Below are positions 1 through 5,707 of a stretch of 6,559 bases of DNA, one piece after another. Source of the DNA: an uncultured Ruminococcus sp. Its GTDB lineage: Bacteria; Bacillota; Clostridia; Oscillospirales; Ruminococcaceae. Position 1 is the first letter of the stretch. Every line of letters begins with the position of its first letter. A program made the translations under genes and the position numbers. Location: the NCBI GenBank assembly GCA_900551505.1, contig URWK01000074.1:1-6559 (forward strand), written 5' to 3'. The notes beneath the pieces were generated by a model. That model searched no databases. It was not told the DNA's origin and worked only from the letters and a program-made list of their open reading frames with translations.

Positions 1-123
1 GGTCCCCTTTTTTTTAAATTTTTTTATAACACTTAATTATTTAATCTTTTTTTTCAATCTTTCCGGGGCCCCCCGTGCTTTTGGGGGGGGTGGGCGGGCA
101 TTCAGTATATTTACAGGAAAACT
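1..123. other. Low-complexity contig end, no gene
   Basis: This stretch is dominated by T runs (1-57) followed by C and G runs (C at 69-74, G at 83-90). I see no coding potential, no RNA gene and no convincing terminator for the minus-strand gene that ends at 124. The C6 and G8 runs could fold into a 6-bp stem around an 8-nt loop (75-82), but on the minus strand the stem is followed by A-rich, not T-rich, sequence. The same G-rich texture appears at the other end of the window and at 2523-2625, so I treat it as low-quality assembly-edge sequence. Reliable sequence seems to begin near position 100. Confidence 0.6.
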
Positions 124-936
124 TTATTTAATGAAATAAGTTGACACCACGGCGAAAGCGATAATTACCACAAAACCGATAAACAACTTTGGGATAATAA
201 CGCTCAGGACATCTAAGATTGATATCCATGTGTCGCTAAGTAATTCATAAAATTTGTCAAGTATCACGTTAAGAATGGCATTCATCACGATTATCGCAAG
301 AACCGTTGCCAGAAACACCAGAACAGCACACAATACAGGATGAGAGGCGAAATGTGTATTTATCATTTCAGAGGCTTTCATAATCAGCGAAACAAGCGAA
401 ATATATGTAGCCATATGACCGATTTGAAGTATTGCGGGAAGTATAATCAGCACTATAAATAATGCAATAATTATTATTCTGTACATAGTTCCCGAACCGG
501 AATAGAATTTGTGTATGTTCGTCCAGGCAGGCACGAAAAATTTATAACTAAGCAGGCACATGATATACGCAAGAATATTGTCAAGGAAATATCCGCCGAC
601 TTTTTTTGAAAGACCTTCTTCATCATAAAAACCTATGTCAAAAATTTTTTCAATAATGAAGTGAACATATGTAAACATTGCGGAAACAGTTACTATAAAC
701 ATCACCTGCGAAAGTAAAGAATCACTTATTTTGTTAATGGCGTAGAGAATCATTGTAAGCAGTTCATATATTCCGAAAAACAGAAAATCCGGCGGTAACT
801 CTTCAGCCGAAGCATTCAATTCTTCCGCAACCCACGGAGAATACATATTACTCGCAACATATACGGCAATATACAACAACCCCCCGATGACAATAAGCTT
901 GTGTTCGGAACAGAAATCCCGTATTTTTTCAATCAA
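124..936 (-). CDS. Multi-pass membrane protein of unknown function
   Basis: I do not recognise this 270-residue protein. It is very hydrophobic, with roughly seven or eight likely membrane segments near residues 14-31, 52-67, 75-95, 115-135, 153-172, 175-186, 200-226 and 247-268. The loops are short, except for an acidic stretch at residues 37-50 and a charged loop at 96-113. There is no signal peptide cleavage site, metal motif or ATPase motif to suggest a transporter class or enzyme. The start is a TTG at 934-936: an in-frame TGA lies two codons upstream (940-942), and a GGGGG ribosome binding site (945-949) sits 8 nt before the TTG. The stop is TAA at 124-126, and the C-terminus ends naturally after the last helix. 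It is divergent from the scp operon and has its own sigma-A-like promoter. That it is a real gene is fairly certain from ORF length, start signals and membrane topology; its role is not. Confidence 0.8.
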   Translation of the reverse strand: MIEKIRDFCSEHKLIVIGGLLYIAVYVASNMYSPWVAEELNASAEELPPDFLFFGIYELLTMILYAINKISDSLLSQVMFIVTVSAMFTYVHFIIEKIFDIGFYDEEGLSKKVGGYFLDNILAYIMCLLSYKFFVPAWTNIHKFYSGSGTMYRIIIIALFIVLIILPAILQIGHMATYISLVSLIMKASEMINTHFASHPVLCAVLVFLATVLAIIVMNAILNVILDKFYELLSDTWISILDVLSVIIPKLFIGFVVIIAFAVVSTYFIK

Positions 937-973
937 TTTTCAATCCCCCGATTTTTATTTTTTTACAGAAATA

Positions 974-1002
974 ATTATAACACGGCGTATGGAAGTTGTC
1001 TA
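974..1002 (-). promoter_or_regulatory. Sigma-A-type promoter for the minus-strand membrane protein gene
   Basis: Read on the minus strand, TAGACA (997-1002) and a perfect TATAAT (974-979) are separated by exactly 17 nt. Transcription would begin near 967, giving a leader of about 30 nt that contains the GGGGG ribosome binding site at 945-949. The match to the housekeeping consensus is five of six bases at -35 and six of six at -10. Its position directly upstream of a TTG start supports it. It points away from the promoter at 1072-1100, and about 70 bp separate the two -35 boxes. Confidence 0.75.
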
Positions 1003-1071
1003 TTATTCGTCACGGATTTTTAAGTAAAGAAAATTGTACAGTGAGATATGAAAGAATTTAGTTTAAAGCAC

Positions 1072-1100
1072 TTGCATTTTGCTATATTTTACGATACAAT
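1072..1100 (+). promoter_or_regulatory. Sigma-A-type promoter for the metalloprotease-scp operon
   Basis: TTGCAT (1072-1077) and TACAAT (1095-1100) are separated by 17 nt, which fits a housekeeping promoter well. The predicted start near 1107 gives a leader of about 37 nt that is A-rich, apparently unstructured, and carries an 8-nt direct repeat ACAGAACA at 1109-1116 and 1120-1127. The promoter lies downstream of the first in-frame ATG (1048) of the open frame, so that ATG would not be on the transcript. This supports the start at 1144. No clear promoter of this quality was seen further down the cluster, so it may drive all eight genes. Confidence 0.75.
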
Positions 1101-1130
1101 TAATACTTACAGAACAAAAACAGAACAGAA

Positions 1131-1137
1131 AAGGAGA
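1131..1137 (+). promoter_or_regulatory. Ribosome binding site fixing the metalloprotease start
   Basis: AAGGAGA lies 6 nt upstream of the ATG at 1144, a near-ideal Shine-Dalgarno. It decides the start against the in-frame ATG at 1048, which has no such site and lies upstream of the predicted transcription start. Confidence 0.85.
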
Positions 1138-1143
1138 GAAAAT

Positions 1144-1782
1144 ATGGAACTATCATCATTGTATCAATATATTATAAGAGCTTTTGTATTGTTTACCGCA
1201 TTTCCTGTTCATGAATTCGCTCATGCATGGACAGCGGACAAACTTGGCGACCACACGGCGAGATATGACGGAAGACTTAGCATAAATCCGTTTGCCCATA
1301 TTGACCCGATAGGTGCGGTATGTATGGTATTGACGGGATTCGGCTGGGCGAAACCTGTGCCGATTAACGCAAATAATTTCAGAAACAGAAAAACGGGTAT
1401 GGCAATTTCGGCACTTGCAGGGCCTGTTTCAAATCTGCTTATGGCGTATGTTGCGATGATTCTCTACAAGGTATTGTATTATGTTCCTGTTAATTTAAAT
1501 ATTGTGGAGGATGTCCTGATTACGGTAATTTCTTTGAATGTAGGGCTTGCAGTATTTAATCTGCTTCCGATACCCCCGCTTGACGGCTCAAGGATAGCAA
1601 CATTGTTCCTGCCTGAAAAGGCATATTTCGGGCTTATGAAATATGAAAGATACATTTTTTTAGGGCTGTTTCTCCTGCTTTGGCTCGGCGTGCTTTCAAA
1701 GCCTCTTATATTCCTTGAAAACGGTGCGGTAAGTCTGCTTGACAAACTGAGTTACTTTGTAGACCTGATAGCGAAGCATTAA
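1144..1782 (+). CDS. Site-2 protease family (M50) membrane zinc metalloprotease
   Basis: This 212-residue protein belongs to the short M50 intramembrane metalloproteases (site-2 protease / SpoIVFB-like, without PDZ or CBS domain). The zinc-binding HEFAH is at residues 23-27, in the first membrane segment. GWAKPVP (67-73) and AGPVSN (92-97) are conserved loops of the family. The second metal motif NLLPIPPLDG (139-148) supplies the third zinc ligand, Asp147. All key residues are present, so the enzyme should be active. Membrane segments lie near 10-28, 51-66, 86-113, 122-142 and 170-185. Members cleave membrane-embedded peptides, but the substrate cannot be told here. The start is set by the ribosome binding site at 1131-1137; starting at 1048 would add 32 polar residues unlike the family. 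Its stop is 6 nt before scpA, so the two are probably co-transcribed. Such a protease gene beside scpA is, from memory, common in Clostridia. Confidence 0.93.
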   Translation: MELSSLYQYIIRAFVLFTAFPVHEFAHAWTADKLGDHTARYDGRLSINPFAHIDPIGAVCMVLTGFGWAKPVPINANNFRNRKTGMAISALAGPVSNLLMAYVAMILYKVLYYVPVNLNIVEDVLITVISLNVGLAVFNLLPIPPLDGSRIATLFLPEKAYFGLMKYERYIFLGLFLLLWLGVLSKPLIFLENGAVSLLDKLSYFVDLIAKH

Positions 1783-1788
1783 AGAGTT

Positions 1789-2505
1789 ATGGAAAAGATA
1801 ACATTTAAGCTTGAAGTGTTTGAAGGTCCGCTTGAATTGCTGTTGTATCTGATTTCAAAACATAAGCTTAATATAAACGATATTGAAATAAGCAAACTGC
1901 TTGAACAATACCTTGAATATATAGCGGAGTGGACAGCACAGGACCTTGAATTTGCGGGAGAATTTCTTGAGATGGCTGCAAGGCTTATATATATAAAAAC
2001 CGTTTCGCTGTTACCGTCAGAAGAAAGCAACGAAGCAGAAGAAAATAAAAAAGACCTTGAAGATACATTGATAGAGTATTCATTTTACAAGGAAATAGCC
2101 GGAAAGCTTAAAACCGTTTATGTCGGCAATAAAATTTTTGTAAGAGAGCCTCTGAAGCTTGAGAAGAATAAAAAGTATTGTGGTAATCATCAGATTTCGG
2201 AGCTTACAGAAGTCTATGGCAAACTTAAAGCACGGAAGATTGTAGCGGAAGAAAACACAGGCAGAAAAAAGCTTGATACGATAGTGAGCGAAAAGCAAAT
2301 TTCAGTTACCGAAAAAGTAATTTATGTACTTAAAAGGCTCAAAAAATCGGGAACGGTTAATGTAAATGAACTTTATGTAGGGACACGTTCCGCAAAAGTG
2401 GCAGTATTTTTAGCAATACTGGAACTTACGAAATCGGGAAGCATAAGAATTTCAGATGACAATGCGGAAATTTACCTTAGCCGTAAAAAAATCTCCCGGA
2501 AGTAA
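1789..2505 (+). CDS. scpA: Segregation and condensation protein A (kleisin)
   Basis: ScpA is the kleisin subunit that, with ScpB, closes the SMC ring and helps condense and segregate the chromosome. The 238 residues are a normal length. The N-terminal domain opens with the family signature FEGPLELLLYLI (residues 11-22), followed by the EFLEMAARLIYIKTVSLLP helix (58-76); this half binds the SMC neck. A charged linker (about 77-170) holds the ScpB-binding region. A C-terminal winged helix (about 171-230) binds the SMC head. The ATG at 1789 has only a weak AAAGAG upstream (1781-1786) and lies 6 nt after the protease stop, so translational coupling is likely. The protein ends naturally at 2505, 17 nt before the poly-G block, so the block does not cut the gene. 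The separation from scpB (160 nt) is much larger than the usual tight spacing. Confidence 0.97.
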   Translation: MEKITFKLEVFEGPLELLLYLISKHKLNINDIEISKLLEQYLEYIAEWTAQDLEFAGEFLEMAARLIYIKTVSLLPSEESNEAEENKKDLEDTLIEYSFYKEIAGKLKTVYVGNKIFVREPLKLEKNKKYCGNHQISELTEVYGKLKARKIVAEENTGRKKLDTIVSEKQISVTEKVIYVLKRLKKSGTVNVNELYVGTRSAKVAVFLAILELTKSGSIRISDDNAEIYLSRKKISRK

Positions 2506-2519
2506 AATGCACCGGGGAG
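2493..2519 (+). other. Small GC-rich hairpin over the scpA stop codon
   Basis: CTCCCGG (2493-2499) can pair with CCGGGGAG (2512-2519) with one bulged G, enclosing a 12-nt loop that holds the scpA stop codon (2503-2505). No T run follows; the poly-G block follows instead, so it does not look like an intrinsic terminator as it stands. It may be chance, or a structured spot where reads failed. Confidence 0.3.
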
Positions 2520-2522
2520 GCA

Positions 2523-2625
<103 letters not shown>

Positions 2626-2652
2626 TGAAAAGATATAACGAAAAATTAAAAT

Positions 2653-2660
2653 GGTGGTGA
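2653..2660 (+). promoter_or_regulatory. Ribosome binding site deciding the scpB TTG start
   Basis: GGTGGTGA lies 5 nt before the TTG at 2666. An in-frame TGA at 2663-2665 immediately precedes that TTG, so no earlier start is possible in the ScpB frame. The ATG at 2662 is in another frame and stops after nine codons. Confidence 0.65.
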
Positions 2661-2665
2661 AATGA

Positions 2666-3169
2666 TTGAAAGAAAGATTAGGGTTACTTGAAGCACTGTT
2701 ATTTGCAGGCGGTGAAGCGGTTGAAAGCAGAAAACTTACAAATGTCATGGGAATAAGTCAAAACCTGCTTTCAAAGCTTGTGGAAGAACTTAATCGGAGG
2801 TATGAGGAAAATGATTCTGCTTTAAAGGTATTGAAGCTTGAAAATGCATATCAGCTTACCACGAGAACGGAATACGCCGAAGCAATCGTAAGACTGCTTG
2901 AAAGCAAAAGAAATTCGGGGCTTTCGGGTTCTGCTCTGGAAGTTCTTTCAATAGTCGCTTATAACCAGCCCGTGACAAGAAGCATGATTGACCGCATAAG
3001 AGGAATTGACAGCAGTAAGGTTATTTCAAACCTTATCGAAAAGGAACTTATAGAGGAAGTCGGAAGGCTTGATGTCGCAGGGCGACCCATGGCTTACGGA
3101 ACAACCGAAAATTTCTTGCGGTGTTTCGGTTTAAGCTCAATTGATGAATTGCCCGAAAAACCCGATTAA
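2666..3169 (+). CDS. scpB: Segregation and condensation protein B
   Basis: ScpB dimers bind the ScpA linker and complete the SMC-ScpAB condensin complex in the cytoplasm. The 167 residues are slightly shorter than many ScpB proteins (roughly 180-200) but contain both winged-helix domains, about residues 1-75 and 86-150. The second carries the diagnostic LSGSALEVLSIVAYNQPVTR (86-105), the IRGIDS turn (111-116), VGRLDVAGRP ending at 141, YGTT (144-147) and the FGL-DELP end (154-163). The start is TTG at 2666, forced by an in-frame TGA directly before it. The nearby ATG at 2662 is out of frame. A sequencing indel here, only 40 nt from the poly-G/C block, could have created this arrangement, but the N-terminus (KERLGLLEALLFAGGE) already aligns with the family start, so nothing essential is missing. 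The next gene starts 29 nt downstream. Confidence 0.95.
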   Translation: MKERLGLLEALLFAGGEAVESRKLTNVMGISQNLLSKLVEELNRRYEENDSALKVLKLENAYQLTTRTEYAEAIVRLLESKRNSGLSGSALEVLSIVAYNQPVTRSMIDRIRGIDSSKVISNLIEKELIEEVGRLDVAGRPMAYGTTENFLRCFGLSSIDELPEKPD

Positions 3170-3198
3170 AAAAACCAGGAAAGGAAAGAATAAAAATA

Positions 3199-3456
3199 AT
3201 GCTGGATAAAACTTATCTGATACTTGTAATAATAATGATAGTGCTTTTTGTGGGAGCAGTTGCGGGAGTAATGATTTACGACAAGGTTTCAAACAGACCG
3301 CAGAAGCTTACGGAAGAAGAAAAAAAGCAAATAGAGGAGCGGCAGCAGAAAGAAGAAGAACAGAAAAAAGTTCAGCAGAAGCAAACTTCAAATGCTGACG
3401 CAAAGAAAAAAGCCAAGAAAAAAATTGCTAAGCAGTCAAAGAAGAAAAACCGTTGA
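3199..3456 (+). CDS. Small membrane-anchored protein with charged coiled-coil tail
   Basis: I cannot assign a family to this 85-residue protein. One membrane helix spans residues 6-26. It is followed by a Glu/Lys/Gln-rich stretch (36-62) with coiled-coil character and a strongly basic end (69-85, mostly Lys). With few positive charges before the helix and many after it, the tail is probably cytoplasmic. The ATG at 3199 has an AAGGAAAG ribosome binding site (3181-3188), 10 nt upstream. It is 29 nt after scpB and 23 nt before the DUF2953 start, so it is very likely in the operon. A basic cytoplasmic tail might touch nucleic acid or acidic membrane lipid, but that is a guess. Length, ribosome binding site and spacing make a real gene likely. 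Confidence 0.8.
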   Translation: MLDKTYLILVIIMIVLFVGAVAGVMIYDKVSNRPQKLTEEEKKQIEERQQKEEEQKKVQQKQTSNADAKKKAKKKIAKQSKKKNR

Positions 3457-3479
3457 TTTTTTATAGGGCAGGTGGAAGA

Positions 3480-4157
3480 ATGAAAGCGTTACTTATTATT
3501 GCAATAATCATTATAACAGTATCGCTGATTTTGTCCCTGCACATAGTTCTTAATGTAAGTTATATAGGCGAAGAACTCGATTATAATGTGAAATTGCTGG
3601 GCATAAAGCTTTATCCACGTCCCCAAAAGAAGAAAAAGGCGAAAAAAAAGAAGCCGCAAAATGTTCAGCAGAAAAAGCCGGTTACAGAAAAGAAGACTGA
3701 AAAAAAAGAACCCGGACTTTCCGATAAAATTAGGAAGTTTAAAAAAGAGGCAGAGCCGGTTATACAGCTTGTCAGGAACTCCGGCGAAAGCATAAAATAT
3801 TTTCTCGGTCATGTTTCTGTTACGGATATTTATGTAAATATAGTTGTGGCTGAAGAAGATGCTTATGAATGTGCGATGACTTACGCAAAAGTCAATATTC
3901 TGCTTTATAATATTCTCGGATTCCTCCAGAGCAGAATAAAGGTAAGAAAAAAGTCAGTCAGTACAGATATTCTCTTTAATTCAGACAAAAGCGTATATGA
4001 CATATCCTTTAAGGCAAAAGTAACTATAGGGACGATAGTTGTAACATTCGTAAAACTGATAATAAATTTCTTGAAAGGAAGTAATGAAAATGAGCGAAAA
4101 GCACCCGATAGAAGGACTTATGGGCGTAACAATGGAAAAAATAAAAAACATGGTTGA
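3480..4157 (+). CDS. DUF2953 family membrane protein (YtfI-like)
   Basis: This 225-residue protein fits DUF2953, whose Bacillus subtilis member I recall as YtfI, a sporulation-linked protein of unknown activity encoded beside ytfJ. An N-terminal membrane helix (residues 2-24) is followed by a short beta-type segment ending in GIKLYPR (41-47), typical of the family. A Lys-rich linker (49-90) and the conserved core (about 112-200) come next, including YAKVNILLYNILGFLQSRIK and the hydrophobic TIGTIVVTFVKLIINFL end. The ATG at 3480 has AGGTGG at 3470-3475; the in-frame TTG at 3453 lacks a good site and overlaps the previous stop. The last 24 residues (202-225, basic) are read out of frame over the start of ytfJ. 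That tail is unlike the family core and may reflect loss of the original stop; a TAATGA stands at 4082-4087 in the neighbouring frame. Confidence 0.85.
   Translation: MKALLIIAIIIITVSLILSLHIVLNVSYIGEELDYNVKLLGIKLYPRPQKKKKAKKKKPQNVQQKKPVTEKKTEKKEPGLSDKIRKFKKEAEPVIQLVRNSGESIKYFLGHVSVTDIYVNIVVAEEDAYECAMTYAKVNILLYNILGFLQSRIKVRKKSVSTDILFNSDKSVYDISFKAKVTIGTIVVTFVKLIINFLKGSNENERKAPDRRTYGRNNGKNKKHG
3993..4022 (+). promoter_or_regulatory. Candidate sigma-F/forespore-type promoter for ytfJ
   Basis: GTATA (3993-3997) is followed after 15 nt by GGCAAAAGTA (4013-4022). This satisfies every specified position of the Bacillus sigma-F consensus as I recall it (GYWTA, then GGNNANANTW, spacer about 15). Transcription would start near 4029, about 60 nt before the ytfJ start, inside the end of the DUF2953 gene. 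YtfJ of B. subtilis is a forespore product, so location and function agree. It lies in coding sequence, so chance remains possible. Confidence 0.5.
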
Positions 4158-4482
4158 TGTCGATACAATTATAGGAACTCCCGTGACACTTGCGGACGGA
4201 ACAACAATAATTCCTGTTTCAAAGGTAAGTTTCGGTTTCGGTTCGGGCGGTTCAGACCTGCCGGCAAAGGTTACAAAGGACCTTTTCGGAGGCGGTACGG
4301 GAGCAGGCGTTTCAATACAGCCGGTTGCGTTTATCGTGGTCACAAAAGGCGATGTTAAGCTTCTCCAGATGAGCATGAATGCAACTACTTCAAATGCCGT
4401 TGTAAACATGATACCGGAAATATTTGATAAGATTTCTGGTATTATGGGTTCGCAGAAAGACGATAAGAATTCAGAGGAATAA
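4090..4482 (+). CDS. ytfJ: GerW family sporulation protein YtfJ
   Basis: This 130-residue protein matches YtfJ/GerW, a forespore protein that in Bacillus contributes to spore germination; its biochemical action is unclear. The N-terminus MSEKHPIEGLM (1-11) is the family signature, followed by VDVDTIIGTPV (22-32). Two glycine-rich strands follow: VSFGFGSGGSD (46-56) and FGGGTGAGVSIQPVAFIVV (66-84). The C-terminal helix (about 101-118) and acidic end complete a full-length protein. Two ATGs are possible: 4084 (adding Met-Lys) and 4090. I prefer 4090 because it aligns with the family start and lies 10 nt from AAAGGA (4074-4079); 4084 would be only 4 nt away. The gene overlaps the upstream DUF2953 frame by 68-74 nt. 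A forespore-type promoter candidate lies at 3993-4022, so the gene may be read both from the operon and separately in the forespore. Confidence 0.95.
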   Translation: MSEKHPIEGLMGVTMEKIKNMVDVDTIIGTPVTLADGTTIIPVSKVSFGFGSGGSDLPAKVTKDLFGGGTGAGVSIQPVAFIVVTKGDVKLLQMSMNATTSNAVVNMIPEIFDKISGIMGSQKDDKNSEE

Positions 4483-4496
4483 TTTAAGTGTTCCGA

Positions 4497-4541
4497 CAAT
4501 ATTCATTAATTGATACGGTGTGTGTCAATCAATGAATATTG
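4497..4541 (+). promoter_or_regulatory. 20-bp inverted repeat just before the carboxypeptidase RBS
   Basis: Bases 4497-4516 pair with 4522-4541 around a 5-nt loop GGTGT (4517-4521). The only flaws are one A-C mismatch (4508 with 4530) and one G-T pair (4514 with 4524). The stem is AT-rich, occupies most of the 70-nt gap between ytfJ and the next gene, and ends one base before the CGGAGG ribosome binding site of that gene. No T run follows, so it is not an ordinary terminator. It could be a protein-binding palindrome in DNA, or an RNA hairpin affecting processing, stability or ribosome access. Confidence 0.75.
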
Positions 4542-4552
4542 CGGAGGTTTAT

Positions 4553-5683
4553 ATGAAAAAGTTATTCTGCGTTATGGTTTCAGCGGTAATTTTCCTTATA
4601 ATGATGCCTGTATGCGTTTGCGGTGCGGAAGATGTAAGTGCAGGTTCATGTATACTTATCGAAGCACGGACGGGCGAAATACTCTTTGAGAAAAACGCTT
4701 ATGAGAAACGTTCAATGGCAAGCACAACGAAGATTATGACAACTCTCTTATGCCTTGAAAGCGGAAATCTTGATGACTGGTTTGTTGTGGATTCTGATGC
4801 AATAAAGGTTGAGGGTTCTTCAATGGGACTTGTTGAGGGAGATGTTGTGACTAAGCGAATGTTGTGTTACGGAATGTTACTTCCGTCCGGCAACGATGCC
4901 GCAAATGCAACGGCAATAAAAATCGGAGGTTCTTTTGAAAAGTTTGCGGAGATGATGAACGAAAGAGCCAAAGAAATAGGCATGAAAAATACTTTGTTTG
5001 TAACGCCGTCAGGGCTTGAAGGGACAGGACACGGCTCAACGGCTTATGATATGGCATTGCTGGCGAGGGAAGCACTCAGAAATCCTGATTTCAGGGAAAT
5101 ATGCAGTCAGAAGACCGCAGAAGTTGAGTTCGGGAATCCGCCTTACAGAAGATGGCTTAAAAATACAAACAAGCTTTTAAGTTACTGTTCGGGTACAATC
5201 GGAGTAAAGACGGGTTTCACGGACGAGGCGGGAAGATGTCTTGTTTCAGCGTGTGAAAGAGATGGGATAACATTGATTTGTGTAACGCTTAATGACCCGA
5301 ACGACTGGGCAGACCATTCAAAACTTTATGACTACGGATTTTCGGTGCTTACAGAAACAAGCCTTGATACAGTATTTAAGAATGTTGCCGTAAACGTGGC
5401 AGGCGGAACGGAAGACACCGTAACGGCAGGCATAAAGGAAACCATAACAGTCGGCACTAAGACCGCATCGGCAGAGGGAATTACCGCAAAGGCTGTAATT
5501 CCGCCGTTCGTGTATGCTCCCGTGGTTGCAGGCGAAGAAATCGGAACAGTTGAATATTATACGGCTGACGGTATGTACATAGATTCCGTTCCGGTCTATG
5601 CGGAAAGAAGCATAGGCGAAAAGACAATTGAAATCAGGCAGGATAATATTTTTGAGAAGATACTGAAGAAGTTTAAGAAATGA
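4553..5683 (+). CDS. Secreted D-alanyl-D-alanine carboxypeptidase (S11, DacF/DacB-like)
   Basis: This low-molecular-weight penicillin-binding protein should remove the terminal D-Ala from peptidoglycan stem peptides outside the membrane, limiting cross-linking. A signal peptide covers residues 1-25 (Lys at 2-3, hydrophobic core, likely cleavage after the Cys-Gly-Ala at 23-25). All three active-site motifs are present: STTK (57-60, nucleophile Ser57), SGN (112-114) and KTG (219-221). A beta-rich PBP5-type C-terminal domain spans about 265-360, and the last residues (about 365-376) form a basic amphipathic helix that may anchor the enzyme at the membrane. At 376 residues it is full length. The ATG at 4553 has GGAGG at 4543-4547; the in-frame GTG at 4520 lies in the hairpin and would precede the signal peptide. 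The position between scp genes and rluB matches dacB of B. subtilis, a cortex enzyme, but sequence alone does not separate DacB from DacF. Confidence 0.97.
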   Translation: MKKLFCVMVSAVIFLIMMPVCVCGAEDVSAGSCILIEARTGEILFEKNAYEKRSMASTTKIMTTLLCLESGNLDDWFVVDSDAIKVEGSSMGLVEGDVVTKRMLCYGMLLPSGNDAANATAIKIGGSFEKFAEMMNERAKEIGMKNTLFVTPSGLEGTGHGSTAYDMALLAREALRNPDFREICSQKTAEVEFGNPPYRRWLKNTNKLLSYCSGTIGVKTGFTDEAGRCLVSACERDGITLICVTLNDPNDWADHSKLYDYGFSVLTETSLDTVFKNVAVNVAGGTEDTVTAGIKETITVGTKTASAEGITAKAVIPPFVYAPVVAGEEIGTVEYYTADGMYIDSVPVYAERSIGEKTIEIRQDNIFEKILKKFKK

Positions 5684-5707
5684 TATACAGAGGGGATTTT
5701 TAAATAT

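Noticed and set aside
1048..1143. Upstream extension of the metalloprotease from the ATG at 1048
   Set aside because: No ribosome binding site, a promoter inside the extension (1072-1100) and polar residues not found in the family; the start at 1144 is far better supported.
3981..4499. Minus-strand 172-residue open frame
   Set aside because: It is a shadow of ytfJ, whose family signature is unmistakable on the plus strand.
4510..4539. Possible sigma-A promoter for the carboxypeptidase (TTGATA at 4510 with GAATAT at 4534)
   Set aside because: The -10 is poor, the boxes lie in the inverted repeat, and transcription would start in the ribosome binding site.
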